Positions 16,511 to 25,255 of a stretch of DNA of 64,000 bases are shown one piece after another. A program made the translations under genes and the position numbers. Position 1 is the stretch's first letter, and each line of letters begins with the position of its first letter. This DNA comes from CAZNNH01 sp964574335 (GTDB lineage Bacteria > Acidobacteriota > Vicinamibacteria > Fen-336): assembly GCA_964574335.1 (NCBI GenBank), contig CAZNNH010000007.1, positions 19,652-83,651 of the forward strand. Reading direction: 5' to 3'. A model generated the notes under the pieces. That model made no database searches, was not told the DNA's origin, and was given only the letters and a program-made list of their open reading frames with translations.

Positions 16511-18969
16511 CTACTCGGACCGCAGCGCCCGGCCGGCGTCCAGGCCGCTGGCGCGCCAGGCGGGGAGCGCGGCGGCGATCATGCTGATCGCCACCAGCAG
16601 GAACGCCACCCCGCCGAAGACGCCGGGGTCGTGGGCGTCCACGAAGGGGAGCATCGCGGCCCCGAAGCGCGACACCAGCGCGGTCAGCAGCAGCCCCAGT
16701 CCGACGCCGGCCAGGCCCAGGTGCAGCGCCTCGCGGACGATCATGCCCACCAGCGTGCGGCGGCGAGCCCCCAGGGCCAGGCGCACCGCCAGCTCCCGGG
16801 TGCGCCTCGAGGTGGTCTCGACGGTGAGCCCGTACAGCCCCAGCACAGCGATCAGCGTGGCCCCCGCGGCATAGAGAGCCAGAAGGCGCGAGAAGAACTC
16901 GCTCACCCAGCGCTCCCGGAAGATCGCCTGGTCGAGGGTGAGGACCTCGGAGAACGGCGTGCCCGGGGCCCCGCTACGGAAGGCCGTGCGCAGGGCGGCG
17001 GCCGCCGTTCCGGCGGGTTGGCCTCCGAAGGCGACCACCGACAGGGACGTGGTGGGCATCCTCCCGTACGGGAGGTAGAGCTGGGCCTCGGGGAGCGTCC
17101 CCTGGTTCACCATGTCCCGGCCGTAGTCGACGTCACCCACCACGCCGACCACGGTGAGCCAAGATCCGGGCTCGGCGTTTCGGGTGCCGAGCTGTCGACC
17201 GATGGGGTCGGACGCTCCCCACAGCTCCCGCGCCAGCCGGGAGCTGACCAAAGCGACGGCGGCGCCCTCCCGGACCTCCGCCGCGTCGAAGTCCCGGCCG
17301 CTCAGGAGCGGGATGTCGAGGGCGCGCCGGTAGTCGCCGGCGATGGCGGTGACGGTGGCCATCACCTCGTCCTCCCGCTGCTGCGACTCGCCGTACGGCA
17401 GGAGCCCCCAACTCCGATACCAGCCAGAGACGGGGAGGGTGCTGGTGAGGCCGACGTGCTCGAAGCCGGGGGTCTCCTGGAGGGCCGCCAGCAGACGCCC
17501 GGCCTGGTCGATCCGGGTCTGGTCGGGCTCGCCGTCGGGCATCGAGAGGGTGGCCACCATCACCCCCTGGGTGCGGTGGCCACGGTCGACGTGCTGGAGG
17601 GCGAGGAAGCTCTTGACCATCAAGAGCGCCGCCGCCACCAGGGCGGTGGAGAGGGCCAGCTCGCCGGCGACCAGGAACTGGCGGCCGAGGCGCGCCGAGC
17701 GCCCCTCGCCGGCCACCGCGCCGCCCGCCTTGAGCGCGTCCAGCAGACGCTCGGCGGTCCCCCGCAAGAGCGGCGCCAGCCCGCAGACCACGCCGGCCAG
17801 GAGCGAGGCCGCGAGCGTGTAGGCGCCCACCCGCGGGCTGAAGCGGAGCGCGAACAGATAGGGCGGATCCACCGGCACCCAACTCGTGATGTAGCGCTGG
17901 AAGCCGAGGCCGAGCCAGGCCCCCAGCAGCCCCGCTGGCAGTGCCAGCAGCAGCCCCTCGAGCAGGCTCAGGCCCACCAGGCGGCCGCGGCTGGCGCCCA
18001 GCGCCGCGCGGATGGCCATCTCCCGCTGGCGGGCGTTGGCGTGGGCCAGCATCAGGCTGGCCACGTTGGCGCAGATCACCAGCAGCACGCACAGGCCCGC
18101 CGCCAGCGACGCCGTCAAGGCGGTGTCGATGACCTCGGGCACGAAGTCGCGGCGCAACGGCCTCTCCACCAGGCCGAATCCCTGGTTCGACTCGGGGTGG
18201 GCCTCGGCCAGCCTCACGCCGAGGGCGGCCAGCTCCTCCCCGGCGGCGCTGGCCCCGCGTCGAAGCCGACCGATCACGCTCAGCCAGCGGTCGCCTCGGG
18301 CAGTCGCGGGATCGACACCCAGCGGCGTCCAGACCTCGGCCCACTCCGGGAACANNNNNNNNNNACCAGCAGCCCGGACTGCCCGCGGTACACGCGAAAC
18401 AGGAAACCCGGCTCCATGACGCCGACGATCTCGTGCACCTGCCCGTCGAGACGGACCGTGCGCCCCACGATCCGGGGGTCTTTCGCGAAGCGCTCCTCCC
18501 AGAGCTTCTGCGAGATCAGTGCCACCGGCGCCGGACGACCGCGCGTGTCCTCCTCGGCCCGGAAGCCTCGGCCCAGCACCGGGGCCTTGCCGAGGGTAGG
18601 GAACAGGGTGTGGCTGACCCGCGCCCCGGGAAGGCGCGCCGGCTGCTCCGGGTCGTTGAGGTTGAAGGTGTGCCTGGAGAACGCGCCCAGAGAGGCGCAG
18701 GAGCGCTGCTCCCGCTCCAGGTCCGCCAGGTCGGGGGCGGAGACCGACAGCCAGGAGCCTGCCTGCGAGAGGCGCGTCGCGCCGATGGAGACGAGGCGCT
18801 CGGGCTCCTCGAAGTCGAGGGGGCGCAGCAGCCAGGCATCGATCCCCGAGAACATCCCCACGTTGGCGCCGATCCCCAGCGCCAGCACCGAGATGACGGT
18901 CAGCGACCACACGGGACGCTTGAAAAGCTGGCGGACGGCGAAGCGGACGTCCTGGAGGAACCCGGTCAT
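16511..18969 (-). CDS. ADOP-type MacB/FtsX permease, interrupted by an assembly gap
   Basis: A large orphan ABC-transporter permease with the duplicated acidobacterial layout: N-terminal membrane helix (FKRPVWSLTVISVLALGIGAN), periplasmic MacB core, FtsX block (CVLLVICANVASLMLAHANAR), second periplasmic core, second FtsX block (LALYAAGATLIAVLGLYGL) and ending PAWRASGLDAGRALRSE. The start MTGFLQDVRFAVRQL is typical. The sequence crosses ten N at 18355-18364, and the two sides are in different frames, which is expected for a filler gap of arbitrary length. No ATPase or membrane-fusion gene is adjacent. Substrate unknown. Confidence 0.85.
18355..18364. other. assembly gap (10 N)
   Basis: Exactly ten undetermined bases, the usual scaffold filler. 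They fall inside the first periplasmic domain of the ADOP permease, between YRGQSGLL and FPEWAEVW. The real number of missing bases is unknown. Confidence 0.99.
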
Positions 18970-19103
18970 GTAGCCTCCTGCACCGAGGTGACGTGGCTCG
19001 GCTCACGGGGTCTCGCGCCCGTCGGTGGGCAACGACACCGCCGGCTCTCGGGGGAATCTACGAGGCACGGGCGGCTGCGGTTCCTTGCCGTGGCCGGAGC
19101 CGC

Positions 19104-20579
19104 TCAGCCCGCGTACACGTCGTCCTGCTCGATCCGGGAGAGCACCCAGTCGAAGTCCCCGCGGGTCACCAGGGTGTTGCAGTACTCGCAGTTGCCGGCC
19201 ATGCTCACGGCCAGCGGCGCGCCGCAGCTCGGACAAGCCTTGTCGGCCCGGGGCGCCCCCCGCACGGCGGCGCCACGGATCAACGTCCAGTACTCGCTGT
19301 AGCGACGGTCGCGCCGGGCTTCGCCGCCCACCACCCGCCCGGAGGCGGCCTCCCGGGTGACGTCGCGGCCCGTGCCCCAGAGCCGCACGGTGACCGCGTC
19401 GTAGTGTCGGTCGCGCTCGACACGGACGCTCACCCAACGCTCGATCCGGGCCCCCTCGACGGCGTTGACCAGGCCCTGGGCGCGATAGGCATCGACCCAG
19501 TAGCGCAGGTACTCGTGCAGGGCGTCGGAGACGAAGGGGCGGGCCCGCTTCAGGTCCTGGGCCGCCCAGGCGCCGTTCAGCTCATCGAAGATGAGCTGAA
19601 GCCGCGCGGCGAAGGACTCGAGAGTGACCTGCGGATCGTCCTGCAGCAGGCCCTCCCACCTCTCGCGGACCCCGGCCTGGGTCACCGTGGGACGGTCGGT
19701 CCCCCGCTCCTCGACGGTCCCCGTCAGCAGCGGCGGCACCGCCTGCGCGTCCAGCAGCACCGCCTGCTGCACCATCCAGTCGAAGCGGCCGCCGTCGACG
19801 GCGCGACCGCAGGAAGCGCAGACGTTGCCGTTCGACTCGAAGGGAGCGCCGCACGAGGGACAGCCGAAGGTGCGGACGCTCTGGAAGGGGCGGCTCACCG
19901 CCGTCACCGAGCGGACCAGCGTCCAGCTCTCGCGCACGTACTGGGCCCGGTCCCCCAGCGCCAGGTTCGCCTCCAGCTCCAGGCCGACGCGGACCTGGGC
20001 CTCGTCCCCGGCGGCCGTCGCCTCTTGCGGCACGCGGACGTCGGTCACCCGCAGCGCGCCGACGATGGCGGCCTGGACCGCGACACCGGCCGGGGGGCGC
20101 TGGGCCAGCCGCTCGCGGACGGCCGGCGCGAGGTAGGGGGCGAGCAACCCCAGGGCGGTGGGGTCGTGGCGCGCCTTGTGGGCCTGGGCGTAGAGGGCGT
20201 AGACGAAGTCCGTGAACAGCACCCGGGAGAACTCAGGGTCGCGCGCCCGCAGGGCGTCGAAGTCCACGGCCCGGGCCGGCTGCGGCAGCGCCACGGTGGC
20301 GGTCCCGACCTCCCAGCTCGTCTGGCCACCGGACCGCTTCTGGGCGGACATATAAATGATGACGACGACCAGCACCGGGACCCCGATGATGGGGTGCTCG
20401 AAGCACAGACGGATCAGCAGGAAGACCAGGCCGAGGTCGCCGCCGCCGCCGTGGCCGCCTCCCCCGCTCCGCCCCGAAAAGCCCTGTCCCCCCCCGGGCC
20501 GGGCCTCCGCCAGGCCCGGCAGCAGCAGCAAGCAGACCGAGGCCGTCGCCAGCAACAGGAGGGCCCGCCGCCGGGTCAC
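19104..20579 (-). CDS. membrane protein with two Tim44-like domains and two zinc ribbons
   Basis: A 491-residue protein: signal peptide, a Gly-rich stretch (residues 28-48), a membrane helix (about 50-77), then two similar halves. Each half has a Tim44-like domain (first about 105-230, second about 305-435; FVYALYAQAHKAR and DLKRARPFVSDALHEY, each ending in WTLVR/WTLIR). Each is followed by a zinc ribbon (C240/C243/C254/C257 and C449/C452/C464/C467) and a matching FDWMV/FDWVL motif. The internal duplication is obvious. Tim44-like domains in bacteria are membrane-associated and of unclear role. It overlaps the upstream TPM gene by 4 nt. Confidence 0.8.
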   Translation of the reverse strand: MTRRRALLLLATASVCLLLLPGLAEARPGGGQGFSGRSGGGGHGGGGDLGLVFLLIRLCFEHPIIGVPVLVVVIIYMSAQKRSGGQTSWEVGTATVALPQPARAVDFDALRARDPEFSRVLFTDFVYALYAQAHKARHDPTALGLLAPYLAPAVRERLAQRPPAGVAVQAAIVGALRVTDVRVPQEATAAGDEAQVRVGLELEANLALGDRAQYVRESWTLVRSVTAVSRPFQSVRTFGCPSCGAPFESNGNVCASCGRAVDGGRFDWMVQQAVLLDAQAVPPLLTGTVEERGTDRPTVTQAGVRERWEGLLQDDPQVTLESFAARLQLIFDELNGAWAAQDLKRARPFVSDALHEYLRYWVDAYRAQGLVNAVEGARIERWVSVRVERDRHYDAVTVRLWGTGRDVTREAASGRVVGGEARRDRRYSEYWTLIRGAAVRGAPRADKACPSCGAPLAVSMAGNCEYCNTLVTRGDFDWVLSRIEQDDVYAG

Positions 20580-21202
20580 GGCGCCACCACCTCGTCGGGA
20601 AGCTCGTTGACGTCGTCCTGACCCACGGGCAGGGCCTGGGCCAGCGACTCGCCCAGGCCGCGGAGGTGCCTGGCGACCGCCACGCCGTCGGCGCCTTGGG
20701 CCACGGCCGCGACCAGGGCCGCCACCTGACGAGCCCAGGTGGTCGGCTCGACGGCCGCGAGGATGCCCCGGTCCGCGACCACCTCGGCCCGGCGCTCGAG
20801 CAGCGAGACGTACAGCAGCAGGCCCGTCCTCTCCCGGGTGGCGGTGACGCCGCGGTCGACAAGCGTGGCGAGAGCGGCTCGGTGCACGGCCTCTTGGCGG
20901 CTGGCCGCAGCCGTGAGCCGGCGGACCAGGAATGGCGAGTGGTGGACGGCGAGCCCCGCCACCAGCCCCGCCAGCGCAGGATCCACCAGGAACCAGGCCA
21001 GGCTGAACGCCCAGGGCGAGTAGAGCATGAACGCGAGGGTCGCGAACACGCCGAGGAGCGCGCCGGTGAGCGCCGCATCCCGGTAGCGGGCCGAGGCCGG
21101 GCGGACCACGATGACCACCTCGGCCCGGCTGGCCGATTCGACGTCACGCACGGCGCCCAGGAGCGCCGTCTTCGCCGTCTCGGTCAGGAACGGCCGTGCC
21201 AC
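20576..21202 (-). CDS. TPM-domain membrane protein
   Basis: A 208-residue protein. It begins with FLTETAKTALLGAVRDVESASRAEVVIVVRP, a TPM-like start (alpha helix and first strand, as in the TPM domain first described in plant PSII repair protein Psb32). Two membrane helices follow (about 45-85), then a second half with TRERTGLLLYVSLLERRAEVVADRG, the core TPM motif. It is upstream of the Tim44-like gene with a 4-nt overlap, a pairing that suggests one complex at the membrane. Enzymatic activity is not established for such bacterial forms. Confidence 0.75.
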   Translation of the reverse strand: MARPFLTETAKTALLGAVRDVESASRAEVVIVVRPASARYRDAALTGALLGVFATLAFMLYSPWAFSLAWFLVDPALAGLVAGLAVHHSPFLVRRLTAAASRQEAVHRAALATLVDRGVTATRERTGLLLYVSLLERRAEVVADRGILAAVEPTTWARQVAALVAAVAQGADGVAVARHLRGLGESLAQALPVGQDDVNELPDEVVAP

Positions 21203-21260
21203 TCCTTAGACCATATCGCAGTCGGAGGCTGGGTTGTGGTGCGCCGAGCCTGCCAGGGCC

Positions 21261-22700
21261 TCAGTGGGTGACCGCGGTCTGGCTGTCCCGCTGCATGGTG
21301 GTGACGAAGCGGCGGATCTCGTACAGCCGCTTGAGCGCCCGGAGCCCCCGGTACTTGAGGAGGATCCTGAGGATCCGCCCGGGCTGTGAGTAGAACCGCT
21401 GGTGGGCCCGGACCAGGATCCGGTTGAGGGCCTCGGTCGGGATGTCGCTGTAGTTGAGGGAGGGATCGTAGAAGACGTCGCCGGAGCGCTGCTCGAGGTC
21501 GTCTAGGGTCGAGGGGGCTGGTCCCGCCGCCAGCTCCTCCAGGCCGGTGTTGCGGAACACCGTGACCTTGAAGAACTTGGCGGTGTCGAGCTGGGAGCTC
21601 ACCGCGAAGTCGATGGTCTTCTCCATCTCCTCGACGGTCTCGTCCGGGAAGCCGAACATGAACAGGCCCAGCGTGATGATCCCGCGCCTGGAGGTCTCCT
21701 CGATCCAGTAGCGGGCCTTGTCGAGGTCGACTCGCTTGCGGATCGCTCGCTGGACCCGCGGGCTGGCCGTCTCGACCGCGTAATTGATCTTGTAGGTGCC
21801 CGCCCGCTTGAGCCAGTCCAACGTCTGGTGGTCCATCCGGTCCACGCGCAGGCCGTTGGGAAACGAGATCCGGACCTTGAGCCGCCTCTCCACCAGCCCC
21901 TGGCAGATCTCCTGGACCCGCTTGAGGTCGTAGTTGAAGAAGTCGTCGATGAAGTGGATCTCCCGGATGCCGTATCGGTGGTAGAGCTCCTCGATCTCCG
22001 CCAGCACGTTCCCGACCGAGCGCGGCCGGATCCGGCGGCCGAACAGGTTGTGGCAATAGATGCAATCGAAGACGCAGCCCCGTGAGGTCATCACCGGCGC
22101 GTACGGCTTGGCGAACAGCTCCCCGTTCCAGTTGGGGACGCGGGAGTAGCCGCGCAGGTCGATCAGGTCCCAGGCGGGAGGGGGCAGCGAATCGAGGTCC
22201 TGGATCGGCGGCCGGGGGGGCGTCGAGACCACCTGCCCGTCCTCCCGGTAGGTGATGCCGGCCACGCCCGACAGAGGCTGGCCGGACCGAAGCGCGGTCA
22301 GCAGCTCGACCGCGGTGATCTCCCCTTCGTTTCTCACCGCCACATCCACCAGCCCCCGCCTCACGATCTCCTGATGGTAGTTGGTGGAGAGGATCCCGCC
22401 CGACACCAGGGTAGCGTCGGGCGCGGCCTGGCGCGCCAGGCTGCACAGCCGTTTGAAGACCGGGTACTCGGAATCGAGCGAGCTGAACAGGACGAAGTCC
22501 GGGGACAGCTCGCCGACCAGCCGGGAGAACCCGTCCTCGCCGAGGCGCTCGTAGTAGTAGTCGAGGATCCGCACCGACAGGCCGCGCAGGGACTCCGCGC
22601 TGCGAATCGCGGCGCCCACGTAGAGCGCCCCGAGCGGCGGGATCAGGTCGAACACTCCGGTGGTCCGAACGATCAGCACCTGGCCAGAGCCCATTGGCAC
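21261..22700 (-). CDS. B12-binding-domain radical SAM protein
   Basis: A 479-residue cytoplasmic enzyme. Residues 1-140 are a B12-binding-like domain (VLIVRTTGVFDLIPPLGALYVGA) without an obvious DxHxxG ligand motif. The radical SAM core follows, with the [4Fe-4S] motif SRGCVFDCIYCHN (Cys about 209, 213, 216). Later parts include IHFIDDFFNYD and LGLFMFGFPDET. Class members methylate or rearrange unactivated carbons, or process natural products and lipids. The gene is divergent from the carbamoyltransferase run, sharing a 120-nt promoter region. The start could also be the ATG at 22694. Confidence 0.85.
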   Translation of the reverse strand: MPMGSGQVLIVRTTGVFDLIPPLGALYVGAAIRSAESLRGLSVRILDYYYERLGEDGFSRLVGELSPDFVLFSSLDSEYPVFKRLCSLARQAAPDATLVSGGILSTNYHQEIVRRGLVDVAVRNEGEITAVELLTALRSGQPLSGVAGITYREDGQVVSTPPRPPIQDLDSLPPPAWDLIDLRGYSRVPNWNGELFAKPYAPVMTSRGCVFDCIYCHNLFGRRIRPRSVGNVLAEIEELYHRYGIREIHFIDDFFNYDLKRVQEICQGLVERRLKVRISFPNGLRVDRMDHQTLDWLKRAGTYKINYAVETASPRVQRAIRKRVDLDKARYWIEETSRRGIITLGLFMFGFPDETVEEMEKTIDFAVSSQLDTAKFFKVTVFRNTGLEELAAGPAPSTLDDLEQRSGDVFYDPSLNYSDIPTEALNRILVRAHQRFYSQPGRILRILLKYRGLRALKRLYEIRRFVTTMQRDSQTAVTH

Positions 22701-22741
22701 CGCCTCTCGGGGGCGGCCGGCGAGGCAGCCCCCAGGTGATT

Positions 22742-22747
22742 ATCATA
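22742..22747 (-). promoter_or_regulatory. possible -10 element for the radical SAM gene
   Basis: Read on the minus strand, TATGATAAT at 22747-22739 contains a good TATGAT-type -10 box, about 40 nt before the radical SAM start. No clear -35 was found because the upstream DNA is very GC-rich (a GGGGGCC/GGCCCCC inverted repeat at 22757-22779). Tentative. Confidence 0.25.
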
Positions 22748-22822
22748 CTTCCGGTTGGGGGCCCGCCGCGCCGGCCCCCCCGGGGCCCCCCGTAGATCTG
22801 CTATCCTGTCTGCCTACGCCCC

Positions 22823-24625
22823 ATGACCGCCCGGATCCTCGGCATCTCGGCCTACTATCACGACTCCGCCGCTTGCCTCGTGATCGACGGGAAGATCGTG
22901 GCGGCCGCCCAGGAGGAGCGCTTCTCCCGCAAGAAGCACGACTCCGACTTCCCCGGCCAGGCGGTCGCCTATTGCCTCCGCGAGGGGCGGCTCGAGGCCG
23001 GGGAGCTGGACTACGTGGCCTTCTACGACAAGCCGATCCTGAAGTTCGACCGGCTGCTCGAGAGCTACATCCACTACGCGCCGCTCGGCATCCGCTCCTT
23101 CCTCAAGTCGATGCCGGTCTGGCTCAGGTCCAAGCTTCGCACCCGTGACGAGATTCGCAAGCGCCTCGCCTTCGAGGGCCCGATCCTGTTCACCGAGCAC
23201 CACCAGGCCCACGCCGCCAGCGCCTTCTTCCCCTCGCCGTTCGAGCGGGCGGCGATCCTGACCATCGACGGGGTCGGCGAGTGGGCCACCGCCAGTCTGG
23301 GGCGGGGCGAGGGGAGCCGGGTCGAGCTGCTCAAGGAGCTGCGCTTCCCGCACTCGCTGGGTCTCTTGTACACGGCCTTCACCTACTTCCTCGGCTTCGA
23401 GGTCAACTCCGGGGAGTACAAGGTGATGGGCCTGGCCCCCTATGGCGAGCCCCGCTACGTCGACCGGATCCGCGACCAGCTCATCGACATCCGCCCCGAC
23501 GGCTCGTTCAAGCTGAACATGCGCTACTTCGACTACGGCGCCGGCCTGAAGATGACGAGCGCCGCCTTCGACCGGCTCTTCGGGGGCTCGCCGCGGGCGC
23601 CGGAGGGCGCCCTGACCCAGCGCGAGCTGGACCTGGCCGCCTCCATCCAGGTGGTGGTCGAGCAGGTGATGCTGGGCATGGCCCGGCACGCCCACGAGCT
23701 GACCGGCGAGAAGCGCCTGGTGCTGGCCGGGGGGGTGGCCCTGAACTGCGTGGGCAACGGCAAGCTGCTCCGCGAGGGGCCGTTCGAGGATCTCTGGATC
23801 CAGCCTGCCGCCGGAGATGCCGGTGGTGCGGTGGGAGCAGCGCTCTTCGCGCACCATCAGCTCCTGGGAGGCGAGCGACACGTGGACGGCCGGCGCGACT
23901 CGCAGCGCGCGTCGCTGCTGGGCCCGAGCTTCGACGAGGGCGAGCTTCAGCAGCTTCTGGCTCGCGAGGGGGTCGACGCGGAGCGCTTCGACGACCTGGA
24001 GTCGCTCGCCGAGCGGGTCGCCGAGCTGCTCACCCAGCAGCAGGCCATCGGCTGGTTCCAGGGACGGATGGAGTTCGGCCCGCGGGCGCTTGGGGCGCGC
24101 TCGATCATCGCCGATCCGCGCAGCCCGGAGATGCAGTCGCGGCTCAACCGCAAGGTCAAGTTCCGGGAGTCGTTCCGGCCCTTCGCGCCGGCGGTGCTGC
24201 GCGAGCACCTGGCCGATTTCTACGAGCTGGATCGCGACAGCCCCTACATGCTGCTGGTCTGCGATGTCCACGCCCGCCAGCGGCGGCCGGTCGACGAGTC
24301 GAGCGTGGCGGGCCTCGACAAGCTGAAGCTGGTCCGCTCCACGCTGCCGGCGGTGACCCACGTCGACCACTCAGCCCGTGTCCAGACCGTCAGCCGCGAA
24401 GACAACCCCGCTTTCCATGCGGTCATCGAGCGGTTCCACCGCCGGACGGGGGTGCCGGTGATCGTCAACACGTCGTTCAACGTCCGCGGCGAGCCGATCG
24501 TCTGTACCCCCGAGGACGCCTACCGCTGCTTCCGCCGGACCAACCTCGACGCCCTGGTCCTGGGCCCCTACCTGATCCAGAAGCCGACCGCGCCGGCGCC
24601 TTCGAGGAATGAAACCCTTGGCTGA
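22823..24625 (+). CDS. NodU/CmcH-family carbamoyltransferase
   Basis: A 600-residue enzyme that would transfer the carbamoyl group from carbamoyl phosphate via carbamoyl-AMP to a hydroxyl on a sugar or natural product. The N-terminal Kae1-like part starts ILGISAYYHDSAACLV, with EHHQAHAASAF (metal-binding His at about 126-130), TIDGVGEWATASLG, LAGGVALNCVGNG and AAGDAGGAVGAALF. The C-terminal YrdC-like part has FGPRALGARSI near 415 and VNTSFNVRGEPIVCTPEDAY near 545. Length and motif order are complete. The end overlaps the SxtJ-like gene by 17 nt. No ribosome site is clear; the TATCCT at 22802 may give a very short leader. Confidence 0.95.
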   Translation: MTARILGISAYYHDSAACLVIDGKIVAAAQEERFSRKKHDSDFPGQAVAYCLREGRLEAGELDYVAFYDKPILKFDRLLESYIHYAPLGIRSFLKSMPVWLRSKLRTRDEIRKRLAFEGPILFTEHHQAHAASAFFPSPFERAAILTIDGVGEWATASLGRGEGSRVELLKELRFPHSLGLLYTAFTYFLGFEVNSGEYKVMGLAPYGEPRYVDRIRDQLIDIRPDGSFKLNMRYFDYGAGLKMTSAAFDRLFGGSPRAPEGALTQRELDLAASIQVVVEQVMLGMARHAHELTGEKRLVLAGGVALNCVGNGKLLREGPFEDLWIQPAAGDAGGAVGAALFAHHQLLGGERHVDGRRDSQRASLLGPSFDEGELQQLLAREGVDAERFDDLESLAERVAELLTQQQAIGWFQGRMEFGPRALGARSIIADPRSPEMQSRLNRKVKFRESFRPFAPAVLREHLADFYELDRDSPYMLLVCDVHARQRRPVDESSVAGLDKLKLVRSTLPAVTHVDHSARVQTVSREDNPAFHAVIERFHRRTGVPVIVNTSFNVRGEPIVCTPEDAYRCFRRTNLDALVLGPYLIQKPTAPAPSRNETLG

Positions 24626-25040
24626 GACGGGATCCGCACCGGCCGGCTCCCCCCAGGCCGCCGAGGCCCGACGGGTCGCCCTCGGCTTCGGCACGGCGCT
24701 GCTGGTGCTCACCGTGACTGCCTACCTGAAGGGCCGGCCGCTCCAGGCCGGGATCCTGGCCGGCCTGCTGGCGCTGGTGGCGGTCGGCGCCGCCCTGGAG
24801 CTGCGAGCCTGGCTGCTGGCCTCGCGGGTCCTGAACGGCTTGGCGCTTCTGCTGCTGCGGGCGGCGTCGCGCCTGACGCTGTGCGTCATCTTCTACGGAG
24901 TGCTGACGCCGGCCGGGCTGCTTCTCCGCCTGATCCGGCGGCGGCCGCTCGACACCGCATGGAGGGACGGCCGACCCAGCTACTGGCGGGAGCCCCGGCA
25001 GATGCCTTCCACCGTGAGCCGCTACCAGAAGCAGTACTGA
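24609..25040 (+). CDS. SxtJ-like small membrane protein
   Basis: A 143-residue protein with about three membrane segments (ALGFGTALLVLTVTAYL; LQAGILAGLLALVAVGAAL; LTLCVIFYGVLTPAGLLLRLI). A cytoplasmic tail follows with WRDGRPSYWREP. The segment 'FYGVLTPAGLLLRLI...D....YW' is characteristic of SxtJ-like proteins, which are found beside carbamoyltransferases in saxitoxin and many unrelated loci. It overlaps the carbamoyltransferase stop by 17 nt, and a GAGGA site precedes its ATG. Its role is unknown; a membrane platform for the carbamoyltransferase is an inference. Confidence 0.8.
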   Translation: MKPLAETGSAPAGSPQAAEARRVALGFGTALLVLTVTAYLKGRPLQAGILAGLLALVAVGAALELRAWLLASRVLNGLALLLLRAASRLTLCVIFYGVLTPAGLLLRLIRRRPLDTAWRDGRPSYWREPRQMPSTVSRYQKQY

Positions 25041-25099
25041 CACCCCCGCTCGACACCGCCAGGCGTTTCTGAGGAATAATCTAAGGGTAGGAGGATCTC

Positions 25100-25246
25100 G
25101 TGCTCGGGCTGCTCAAGGAGTTCTGGGAGTTCTTGAGAGAGGACAAGAAGCTGTGGCTGCTGCCGATCGTGGTGCTCCTGGTCGTGATCGGCCTGTTCCT
25201 CACCTCGGGGAGCAGCGTGGCCCCGCTCGTCTATGCCCTCTTCTAG
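25100..25246 (+). CDS. DUF5989-like single-helix microprotein
   Basis: A 48-residue protein starting with GTG: LGLLKEFWEFLREDKKLW, then one hydrophobic helix (LLPIVVLLVVIGLFL) and a short tail TSGSSVAPLVYALF. This matches the DUF5989 type of microprotein that follows SxtJ-like genes in carbamoyltransferase loci. GGAGG ends 6 nt before the GTG. It lies 59 nt after the SxtJ-like stop and 9 nt before the next gene, so it is certainly part of the run. Confidence 0.8.
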   Translation: MLGLLKEFWEFLREDKKLWLLPIVVLLVVIGLFLTSGSSVAPLVYALF

Positions 25247-25255
25247 GCCGGCTCC

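Noticed and set aside
22757..22779. GGGGGCC/GGCCCCC inverted repeat as a terminator
   Set aside because: It lies between two divergent genes, upstream of both, with no T-run; an operator or chance GC hairpin is likelier.
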